From: Bacteroidota bacterium
GTDB lineage: Bacteria; Bacteroidota; Bacteroidia; Bacteroidales; UBA1556
Reading direction: 5' to 3'
Length of the DNA: 9,330 bases
NCBI GenBank assembly: GCA_003973505.1
Contig: QNXT01000006.1
Coordinates: 1-9,330 of the forward strand
The position numbers and the translations under genes were made by a program. Under the pieces are notes generated by a model. The model saw only the letters and a list, made by a program, of their open reading frames with translations. It had not been told where the DNA came from and made no database searches. Below are positions 1 through 7,400 of the stretch, piece by piece (position 1 is the first letter of the stretch; each line of letters starts with the position of its first letter).

Positions 1-76
1 CAAATGCGATACCCAAACCATTTACTTTGAAAAGGTTTTTATTGAAGGTATATTTTGAGGAGTCCAAATTGGCATA
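1..76 (-). pseudogene. Continuation of the AsmA-family gene in a shifted frame
   Basis: Read on the minus strand from position 76, a second frame is open to the window edge. It encodes 25 residues beginning YANLDSSKYTFNK and ending in a glycine-rich piece (NGLGIAF). This alternating beta-strand pattern is what AsmA-family proteins show after 'MSFDAN', where the main frame leaves the family. Adding a single base between 76 and 77 joins the two parts as ...SFDAN-I-YANLDSS. The simplest reading is a one-base deletion, either a real mutation or an assembly error. The remainder of the gene lies outside the window. Confidence 0.7.
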
Positions 77-762
77 ATATTTGCATCAAAACTCATCTTC
101 GCTTTATTCAAATATTTCACACCATCCATACGATAGGTCATCGCATCAACACGCGACTCCAAATCGATATCGGTAATACTTTCTGTAAAATCGCCCGACA
201 ACTCAAGATTCAAGCCTTGTATATAAGCATACATAGAAGAAACCTCATCATCATAGCGTATTTGGGCATCGGTGATTGTAAACTTTTGTAACAGCATTTT
301 AAAGCTTGACGACTCATCACCCGATGATGTTTCTTCCTCCTCAGCCACTTCCGACTCTTCAACATCCGACTCTTTTGCAATATCCCAATTGGCTTTTGCC
401 TTACTATTGAGCATAAGGTTCAGTACTGGATGCTCAATTTCTATCGCATTGATTTTATAATCACCGGAAATAACACTTGATAAATCTAAATCGAGGTAAA
501 TATGATCAATGACGGTCAATGTATCATTCTCAAACTCATCAACACCAACCACCGACATTCCTTGTATTTCAAATGAAAAATCAGGGAAACTACGAAATAA
601 GGTAAGCCCAAAGCCTTCGAAATCCACTTTAGCATTTACCGAATTATTTATTTCTTCCTTTACAATCTCCACAATTTTATCTTTGAATAAAAAGGGAAGG
701 GTAATCAAAAGCACGATAAGAACACCGATGCTTATTCCACTGATTTTAAGAAACTTCTTCAT
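22..762 (-). CDS. AsmA-family envelope protein, N-terminal part, frame broken near its end
   Basis: Open frame of 246 codons. Residues 7-27 form one hydrophobic membrane segment after a short basic start (MKKFLK). The following stretch, with 'INNSVNAKVDFEGFGLTLF' and 'FPDFSFEIQGMSVVG', is the hallmark of Bacteroidetes AsmA-like proteins. Members of this family are inner-membrane-anchored, periplasmic beta-rich proteins, usually 800 residues or more, linked to outer-membrane and lipid homeostasis. Residues 131-153 are a very acidic, Ser/Glu-rich linker. From residue 230 the translation (MPIWTPQNIP...) no longer looks like the family. Another frame picks up a convincing continuation at position 76, so the stop at 22-24 is probably not the natural end. 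The gene is therefore disrupted or mis-sequenced, and also cut by the window edge. The start is the ATG at 760-762, with a good promoter about 95 nt upstream. AsmA family assignment is confident; the specific role is not known. Confidence 0.8.
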   Translation of the reverse strand: MKKFLKISGISIGVLIVLLITLPFLFKDKIVEIVKEEINNSVNAKVDFEGFGLTLFRSFPDFSFEIQGMSVVGVDEFENDTLTVIDHIYLDLDLSSVISGDYKINAIEIEHPVLNLMLNSKAKANWDIAKESDVEESEVAEEEETSSGDESSSFKMLLQKFTITDAQIRYDDEVSSMYAYIQGLNLELSGDFTESITDIDLESRVDAMTYRMDGVKYLNKAKMSFDANIMPIWTPQNIPSIKTFSK

Positions 763-856
763 GTAAGTATATGGTTTTTATTAATGATTATTTATAAATA
801 TGATAGCGACATAAAACGAATTCCAAAATATTAACTTTATCGTTTAAAGTGCAGGG

Positions 857-889
857 CAAAAGTAAGAAAACATTGAAAATATATATCAA
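857..889 (-). promoter_or_regulatory. Candidate Bacteroidetes promoter for the AsmA-family gene
   Basis: Read on the minus strand, 857-864 is TACTTTTG, an exact match to the -7 consensus TAnnTTTG. A TTG at 887-889 lies 22 nt upstream and could serve as the -33 element, within the usual spacing. Transcription would begin near 850, giving a leader of roughly 90 nt before the ATG at 762. The rest of the 265-nt gap (763-1027) is AT-rich with no further gene. No convincing terminator is visible for the operon that ends at 1028. Confidence 0.55.
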
Positions 890-1027
890 AAATAAATAAG
901 TATTTAAAGGGCAATTGCAACTCAATATTACTCACACAATTAGCTGATTTTAAGCGTATAAAACCAATCTTCTTCTAATTTATTAGAACAAAAATATATT
1001 ATAATGATTTTCAGTGATTAATAAAGT

Positions 1028-1483
1028 TTAGGATTTCATCCATTCATAGAAATAATAATGGCTACCATCCATTCCTAAGCGTTCATATACTTTTTGAGCT
1101 GAGACGTTTGTCTTATCTACATATAAACGAATTCCGGCATATTCACCCTTATCTACCTTTTGCATAAGGTTTTCATACAAAGCTTTATAAACACCCTTGC
1201 CACGAAAATCGGGATGCGTATAAACCGACTGCACCCAAAGCACCCATTTATTACGCCAATCGCTCCACTCAAATGTGGTCATCAAAGAGCCCGCAATTTG
1301 CCCATCGATTTCAGCGATATAATAGATTCCCTTTTGTTCGTCCTGCAAAGCGGCTTTTATACCGGGTCGTAGGATTGTGTCTTCCAAATCAAGATTTTCC
1401 GTTTCTTTGGCCATGGAAATCATAAAACCCACTAAAGTGTCTAAGTCCGACAACAATCCTTTTCTAATTAAGATCTTGCTCAT
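1028..1483 (-). CDS. GNAT-family N-acetyltransferase
   Basis: 151 residues, a normal length for a single-domain GNAT enzyme that transfers an acetyl group from acetyl-CoA to an amine. The acetyl-CoA-binding motif A is clear at residues 85-103 (QSVYTHPDFRGKGVYKALY), with the pyrophosphate-binding loop RGKGV at 94-98. Motif B follows at 126-138 (NVSAQKVYERLGM), and the chain ends in the usual aromatic strand (HYYFYEWMK). It is cytoplasmic, with no signal peptide. Its ATG overlaps the stop codon of the upstream synthetase gene as ATGA (1480-1483), so translation is probably coupled, and it is the last gene of the lipid-acylation operon. The substrate cannot be read from the sequence. The link to the synthetase is by position only, and it might act on a protein, an amine or an antibiotic. 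Confidence 0.88.
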   Translation of the reverse strand: MSKILIRKGLLSDLDTLVGFMISMAKETENLDLEDTILRPGIKAALQDEQKGIYYIAEIDGQIAGSLMTTFEWSDWRNKWVLWVQSVYTHPDFRGKGVYKALYENLMQKVDKGEYAGIRLYVDKTNVSAQKVYERLGMDGSHYYFYEWMKS

Positions 1484-3066
1484 AAATCTTTTTCAATCAT
1501 TTCTTTCAAAGCTCGGTAATTTGTCTTGCCACTTCCCAACATAGGTATTTCATCAACCCGCTTAATTTCACGTATTTTTGCTATGGAGGCCACTCCCGAC
1601 TCTCGCAAATACCGGTTCACTTCAGACAAATCCAAGTCCTTAGTTGAAAATAAAACAACGATAGGCGAAGGTCCTTTATCACTTCCTTCAACAGCCAGCA
1701 CATGTTTGCCCTCTTCACCATACTTTTCTTCCAATACCTTTTCGATAAATGGCATACTAATCATTTCCCCACCAATTTTAATAAAACGTCTTAAGCGACC
1801 TGTGATAAACACATAGCCATCTTCGTCCATATAACCCAAATCGCCTGTTTTATAAAACTCCTTACCTTCAACTTCCACGAAAGGAGATTCAATATTTTTA
1901 TCCATATACCCACCAAAAACACTTGGTCCACGAACGATAATCATTCCTTCTTTTCCAACAGGCAGAGGCTTTTCCGTATCTAAATCCATGATATGATATT
2001 CCAAACCTTTGATAAACTTCCCAACACTATTCAATTTCTGCTTGTCTTTTGGATTTAAGCAAACTATGGGGCTACATTCTGTAATACCATAGCCCTCAAC
2101 AATAAGCGATTTATTATCTGTTATCTCATTATATTGAGCCAAAATATCTTTATGCAAACTCTCGGCTCCCGAAATTACCAACTCCACGGTTGAAAAATCT
2201 TCTTTATCAGCTCGTGCCATCAACATTTTCAATAAAGTGGGCGTTACCATAATATTATTGGCTTTATTATGTTTCAGAGCTTCCACAACCTCTCGTATAT
2301 TCGTTGGATTGGGTGTATAAGCTACTTTTACAGCTGTAATAAGAGGTAAAATCGATAGCACTGTAAAACCAAAACTATGAAATGGAGGTAAGAAACTCAA
2401 AAATATGCCTTGCACTCGTATATCGAAAAGCTGTAAGGAACCCCATAAATCTGTAATGATATTTTCGTGTGACAATTCTACTGCTTTTGGCAAAGTTTCA
2501 CTTCCCGAAGTAAATAGCACAACCGCTATTTCATCCAATTTCGTATTGACTAATAATTTGGGGAAAGTAGCCATCAGAGCTCCTTTTAACTTCATACCCA
2601 AGCTAATACTTTTCACTTCTTTATCCAACAGAAGCAATCGATCTTTTATATCATCAGGCAGTTGTTCTTCTACTTTTTTATAGAAAGCATCCGCTGTAAT
2701 AATCACTTCAAGATTCATTAAATCGGCACAATAACTCAACACTTTATGCCCCACAGTCCAATTCAGCATCACAGGAATTTTACCAGCCATATAGGAGGCA
2801 ATAATCAATAAGGTAGTTGATTGCAATGCAGGAAGCATAATTCCGACATATTTACCTTTTACCTTCGACTTAATCAATTGAGAAACAACAGCCGCTTTGA
2901 GCATAAAACTCTTACGGGTAGAAGTTCCACTTGTGGCATCCCATGCAAAATACTCATCCTTATTTTTTGAAAATTCCGTAATGAAATTTTCTAAAATATT
3001 CTTTTGTACATTGGGCATTACATTATAGTCTGCCGATTTGGAAATATGCAATAATGATTCTTTCAT
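1480..3066 (-). CDS. Aas-like acyl-ACP/acyl-CoA synthetase (AMP-binding, ANL superfamily)
   Basis: 528 residues, full length for an adenylate-forming ligase that activates a carboxylic acid, here most likely a fatty acid, with ATP and then loads it on ACP or CoA. Visible motifs: the phosphate-binding loop A3 at 184-194 (LFTSGSETLPK); A5 at 324-331 (EGYGITEC); A7 TGD at 407-409; the hinge region A8 at 424-434 (RLRRFIKIGGE); and the catalytic lysine K514 in GSGKTNY. 'PVMLNWTVG' (98-106), the SETLPKAV version of A3 and 'RRFIKIGGEMIS' resemble the synthetase half of E. coli Aas and the stand-alone AasC type rather than ordinary FadD. No membrane segment is obvious. The gene lies downstream of a PlsC-type acyltransferase and overlaps the GNAT gene by ATGA. 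Fatty-acyl substrate and ACP as acceptor are inferences from this resemblance and context. No Shine-Dalgarno site is seen before the ATG, as is usual in this phylum. Confidence 0.88.
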   Translation of the reverse strand: MKESLLHISKSADYNVMPNVQKNILENFITEFSKNKDEYFAWDATSGTSTRKSFMLKAAVVSQLIKSKVKGKYVGIMLPALQSTTLLIIASYMAGKIPVMLNWTVGHKVLSYCADLMNLEVIITADAFYKKVEEQLPDDIKDRLLLLDKEVKSISLGMKLKGALMATFPKLLVNTKLDEIAVVLFTSGSETLPKAVELSHENIITDLWGSLQLFDIRVQGIFLSFLPPFHSFGFTVLSILPLITAVKVAYTPNPTNIREVVEALKHNKANNIMVTPTLLKMLMARADKEDFSTVELVISGAESLHKDILAQYNEITDNKSLIVEGYGITECSPIVCLNPKDKQKLNSVGKFIKGLEYHIMDLDTEKPLPVGKEGMIIVRGPSVFGGYMDKNIESPFVEVEGKEFYKTGDLGYMDEDGYVFITGRLRRFIKIGGEMISMPFIEKVLEEKYGEEGKHVLAVEGSDKGPSPIVVLFSTKDLDLSEVNRYLRESGVASIAKIREIKRVDEIPMLGSGKTNYRALKEMIEKDL

Positions 3067-3072
3067 ATTTTT

Positions 3073-3186
3073 TCAATTTAGTAGTTTCGGCAACACATCC
3101 TGTTTCTTATGCATGTGCCACCACTTATGAATATATGGCGATAAAAAAAAACTTATTTTACCACCGCGATAGGTCGAAATGATATC
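3073..3186 (-). pseudogene. Possible out-of-frame C-terminal tail of the PlsC-type acyltransferase
   Basis: On the minus strand, the frame one base off the annotated one is open from just after the A5 run (3187-3191 on plus) to a TGA at 3073-3075. It encodes a protein-like tail of about 37 residues that includes ISFFLSPYIHKWWHMHKKQD. One added A in that run would fuse it to 'GFESGKK', giving a protein of 302 residues. The new stop would fall 6 nt before the synthetase ATG at 3066, a tight operon spacing, whereas the present stop leaves an 86-nt gap. The frame could also be open by chance, so this is a hypothesis. Confidence 0.4.
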
Positions 3187-3980
3187 TTTTTACCACTTTC
3201 AAAACCTTTTATCTTTTTATGCAATTTACGTTTTGAGGCCGGGAAATAGAAAAAATGCTTTATAAAACGGGCTCCCTCTTCCCCATTATTATTATAAAAA
3301 GTCTCAAGAAACTCATTAAACTCTCGACGAGTCATATTCTTTGAATTACGTTTTGCCTCCTCTGTGATATCAACAAACTCGATTTCCACATCTCTCTTTG
3401 GTACAAAAAACACAAAGTTTGCTAAAACATAAAAAATACTCAAAGCAAAAACTTTGAAAAAGTCGGGCGATTTACCCCACCAAGCTCTTGACCAAACACT
3501 ACCCCACAAACCATGCTGTCGAACACCAATAACGCGAGTTGAATTATCAAGTTCTTTTACCAAACGATACGCTCCTTGCTTATTAAATATTTTTTCATAG
3601 CCCTGATTACAAAGTTGCCCTGCAGGATAAAGCACAACACTTTTACCCTCTTTCAATGCACTTAACATCGCGTTTCGCATTGTATCAAGTACCGATACAT
3701 CACGGCTTCCCGCCTCCAAATCAGCAACAGGCACAGCCCCAAGACTCTTCATAAAAGATTTTATTACAGGTAAATTATAATAAGTTTCACTTATCATAGG
3801 CACAGGATCGTCAAACTTTCCAATCTCTGCCAATAATATTTGTGGATCAACTTCTGCCGGATGATTTGGAAGATATAATGAGGATAAGCTGGAGTTCAAC
3901 AATTCACCACCTTTAATAGTCACCCTATAACGGGTACCTAATAATGCACTTACAAAATGAGCAAGCTTTTTTTTATTCAT
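3153..3980 (-). CDS. PlsC/LPLAT-type 1-acylglycerol-phosphate (lysophospholipid) acyltransferase
   Basis: 275 residues as read. The acyltransferase signature HX4D is NHPAEVD at residues 39-45 (His40, Asp45), the catalytic pair of the LPLAT superfamily. VLYPAGQL at 116-123 takes the place of the substrate-binding 'FPEGTR' block. A hydrophobic segment at about 176-194 probably holds the protein at the inner membrane. The enzyme should transfer an acyl chain to a lyso-lipid. It is first in an operon with an Aas-like synthetase, so the two resemble the PlsC and AMP-ligase domains of bifunctional Aas encoded as separate genes. The variant 'YPAGQ' block, rather than FPEGT, points to the Aas-associated branch rather than housekeeping PlsC. 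The C-terminus is suspect: an alternative frame past the A5 run at 3187-3191 extends the protein to 3073 (see the separate entry). The start is the ATG at 3978-3980, just below a -7 box. Confidence 0.85.
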   Translation of the reverse strand: MNKKKLAHFVSALLGTRYRVTIKGGELLNSSLSSLYLPNHPAEVDPQILLAEIGKFDDPVPMISETYYNLPVIKSFMKSLGAVPVADLEAGSRDVSVLDTMRNAMLSALKEGKSVVLYPAGQLCNQGYEKIFNKQGAYRLVKELDNSTRVIGVRQHGLWGSVWSRAWWGKSPDFFKVFALSIFYVLANFVFFVPKRDVEIEFVDITEEAKRNSKNMTRREFNEFLETFYNNNGEEGARFIKHFFYFPASKRKLHKKIKGFESGKKISFRPIAVVK

Positions 3981-4004
3981 TCAATTGACTTTTCTGTAAT
4001 CATA

Positions 4005-4012
4005 CAAAGATA
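4005..4012 (-). promoter_or_regulatory. Candidate -7 promoter element for the acyltransferase-synthetase-GNAT operon
   Basis: On the minus strand 4005-4012 reads TATCTTTG, an exact match to the Bacteroidetes -7 consensus TAnnTTTG and identical to the box found before yidC. No TTG is present at the usual -33 distance. Transcription would start near 3998, leaving a leader of about 18 nt before the ATG at 3980. No other clear promoter lies upstream of the three-gene operon. Confidence 0.5.
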
Positions 4013-4072
4013 GTGAAATAGTAAAAGCATTTAATATACTTGCTAAAATCCATAGGGCAAAATTGTATTTTT

Positions 4073-4230
4073 AAATTCAATCCTCCTCCTGCACACATTT
4101 CCTTCACACCCTCCTTCTCCAAGGAGAATCTTCGTAACACATTGTTTTACTTACATCCAAAATTGATATCACAAATTCCCCTTGGCGAAGGGGAGTGTGT
4201 CTGCAAGTGTGTAAGCTAGGGGATTGATTT
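4073..4230. repeat. 158-bp imperfect inverted-repeat element, MITE-like
   Basis: The left arm (4073-4131) and the reverse complement of the right arm (4171-4230) align over about 58 bp at an estimated 70-75 percent identity with a few one-base gaps. The outer ends are AAATTCAATCC and GGATTGATTT. Each arm also contains its own small hairpin: TTCTCC-AA-GGAGAA at 4114-4127 and TCCCCTT-GGCG-AAGGGGA at 4177-4194. The spacer between the arms is about 39 bp and has no coding capacity. The arms are richer in G and C than the AT-rich surroundings. This layout is that of a small non-autonomous mobile element or an intergenic palindromic repeat family, but only one copy is visible here. It lies between two divergent genes, so it is not placed to terminate either. 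Confidence 0.65.
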
Positions 4231-4445
4231 TTCTATTTTATACTCTATTTCAAGAAACGAATTAATTATTTGTAATAATAATCATATATATACAAACTGT
4301 AACAAGCTCCATTTACTCGTCTATTACAATATAAATAAATGTAATTTATCCTACAAAAAAAGAACTCATTTATAACAAAATCAACACAAAATGTAAATTT
4401 ATTGTTTTAATTTCTAAGCAGATAAAAACACTAATCAAAATTGAG
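4231..4445. other. AT-rich intergenic stretch, no gene seen
   Basis: Between the inverted-repeat element and the promoter of the secreted protein gene lie about 215 nt of strongly AT-rich DNA. No open frame with coding character, RNA gene or convincing hairpin was found. It may act as an upstream AT-rich region for the downstream promoter, but nothing specific supports that. Confidence 0.5.
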
Positions 4446-4453
4446 TAGTTTTG
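4446..4453 (+). promoter_or_regulatory. Candidate -7 promoter element for the PNGase F-like gene
   Basis: TAGTTTTG matches the -7 consensus TAnnTTTG exactly. A -33 TTG is not recognisable at normal spacing. Initiation near 4460 would leave a leader of about 33 nt before the ATG at 4493. The box overlaps an in-frame TTG at 4451 that could be mistaken for the start codon, which supports the ATG as the real start. Confidence 0.5.
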
Positions 4454-4492
4454 CAGAGTACATATTATTTTTCATCAATAAATCATAATACT

Positions 4493-7400
4493 ATGCAAAA
4501 ATATTTTTACCTATTTCTATTTTTATTTACGCTCAGTACCAGCAATTTGAAAGCCGGTCCTGGCGATACAATCGTAGTGCAAGCTTTCAACTTCAATGGA
4601 CCACGAGAAGGTTGGGTTCAATTTCCAAGCGACACAGTAAGCTATGAGAAAGTTCTTATGCTATACACTCTAAAGTGTAATCCTGCACAAAGTCCAGCTT
4701 GTGGAGAATGGGACTATATTACTTATACAAATCTTTTTGAGCATACGCATCAATATGATTCTACCATGCATATGCAACCGCAATTCACAATTAATGGCGA
4801 TGCTCCCGATACTTTAAAACTAATGAATAATGTATCATGGAATTACCATGGTTATTTTCAATATCATAATAATCCAAGTATCGTAAATACTGCCATCATT
4901 GGTTTAGGAAATAAAACCATGGCAGCCCCTTTGAGTTCAACTTCTATGGATGCTCGCTCTCAGTTTATTTACAGAGCCTCCGACATTATTGCTGCTGGGT
5001 TATCTGCTGATACTTTAACAGCTATAAAGTTTTATGTGAATAATGTAAACGACATCAAAAATCTTAAAATACGCATAAAGCACACTAACCTTGACAGTTT
5101 AGACATTCCTAATATTATTAATACAAACTTTACATTGGTATATGATCATCATACCAATTTCACAAATACAGGTTGGAACACCCTTTTATTTACCAATCCA
5201 TTTGTTTGGAATGGCAGTTCAAATTTATTAATCGACATTAGCTATCGAGAGCAAAGTTTAAGTACCATTGACAATGGTTTTCTTGCTGCTGATTCCACTT
5301 CTTATATTTCAAGCTTGCAAAGCACCAAGCCCGATTTTAACTTGAAACTAGACCAAGCTGATTTCATGCCGATTCCTGCCAACTCATTACAACAGTTAGA
5401 TAGTTTTATTACAATCAGTTTTTGGTCAAAAGGAGATGCAAACATCCTTCCTGCAAAAACCAGTGTTATTAATGCTATTGACAGCAATGGCAATCGAGTA
5501 TTAAACATTCACCACCCATGGAGTAACGGTAGAATATTTTGGGATGCTGGAAATAGCTATACAAATAGTTACGACCGAATTGACAAAGCTGCTACACCAA
5601 ATGAGTTTGCAAACAATTGGATTTTTTGGACTTTTACCAAAAATGCTAAAACAGGCTCCATGAGAATCTATAAAAATGGTGTCGTTTGGAAACAAGGTAC
5701 TGGCAAAACCAAATTGATGAAAGGAATTAAAAAAATTATTTTTGGTGGAATGCAGGCTAATCAGAACGGTTATGCTGGGAATATTGACGAGCTAAGCATC
5801 TGGGCTACTGAACTATCAGCAAATGATATTAAAGAGATTATGTATCATGATATAAATAGCTCACATCCACAGTATAATAAACTTCTTTATTATTATTCGT
5901 TTAATGAAGGTCAAGGATTCACCGCACACGACTTATCGAATAATGGAAACGATTTTCAGCTAGTCGGCCTTCCCGAATGGAATAATTATGCTGGCATAAA
6001 TCGAATGAAAGCATTTGAAAAATCCCATTTGCGACCACAAATTATGTTAGCAAGCGGAAGTTTTGCAAATAGCACTTTAGATTCTAATTTCGTTGTCGAT
6101 TCCATCCCTCAACAACAGGTAATGGTTATCCTTTATAACGACACCGTACACCCAAACACCAATAAACCCACCGACACCTTATTGATGTATAAGGCGTATT
6201 ATCGTTATTTATACAATTCACAAGGACAGCTTTACGATTCTGTATTTGTTAATCCTGACACTACATTGGTAAATGCCTACCACCCCTATTGGGATGCTCC
6301 TTTTGAAGTGGTTAAGCGTTGGGAGATTGGACGTTTTATTACCCCCTACGGTAATGGTCTCGATTTGGGAGATGGTTTTACCTGGGTATTTGATGTTTCT
6401 GATTTTGAGCCCCTACTCCACGATTCTGTAGAATTAAAAGCAGGAAACTGGCAAGAATTATTAGACTTAAAATTCCTTTGTATTGAAGGTACACCAGCGC
6501 GTAAAGTAAATGGTATCCACAAAATATATACAGGCACCTATTGGTATCACAATCAAACCATTGAAAGCCATCTTAAAGCGGTTACCATCGGATTAAAACC
6601 AAATAGCACAGGAGCTAAACTACGCCTTACAAATACTGGACATGGTATGGGAGGAAATGATAATTGCTCTGAGTTTTGCCCTAGAAACAACACCATAAAA
6701 GTAAATGGACAGGTGGCATTTAATGAGTATTTATGGAGAGATAACTGCGACCATAACCCATTATACCCTCAAGGAGGAACTTGGATTTATAGTCGAGCTA
6801 ATTGGTGCCCAGGTGCAGAAGTAAGTCCTTATGAATATGACCTTAGCTCCTATTTACCTGACGATTCAATTACCATTGATTACGATATGCAGCCTTATGT
6901 ATGGAACGGACAAGGAAGTGCTCCAAACTATCGAATTGAAGGCTATGTATTCGAATATCTTCCTGCGGCATTTACAAATGATGCTTCCATTGAAGATATT
7001 GTTGCTCCCAATAATAAGAAATATTATGCCCGATATAATCCTATGGTAGGCAGTCCTAAAATCATAATTAAGAACACGGGAAAAGATACTCTTAAATCTT
7101 TAGATATTGAGTATCGTGTTGGAGGTCGTGGTGCTTATCAAACCTATCATTGGACAGGAAACCTTCCATTTATGGCAAAACAAGAAATTACTCTTGATGC
7201 TCTTAAATGGTGGGATTTTGATGGACAAAAATACTTTACTTGTCGTGTTAAAAATCCTAATGGACAAACGGATGAATATCCTTATAACAACGAAATGAGG
7301 ACAAATATTGACGTAGCTCCTGAATATCCTTCAACCTTTATTATATGGTTCAGAACAAATAGTCAATCAGCAAGCCAAAACAAATTATATATTGAAGACC

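Noticed and set aside
973..988. TTCTAAT-TT-ATTAGAA hairpin as a terminator for the GNAT operon
   Set aside because: The 7-bp stem is almost all A and T and is not followed by a T tract on the minus strand, so it would not make a convincing intrinsic terminator.
4073..4230. The inverted-repeat element as a CRISPR array or an ordinary transcription terminator
   Set aside because: There are only two inverted arms and no regular direct repeats with spacers, and both flanking genes are transcribed away from it.
6831..7298. Short plus-strand frames of 63-72 codons in another phase inside the PNGase F-like gene
   Set aside because: They overlap a long gene with clear domain matches, and show no recognisable family, promoter or signal.
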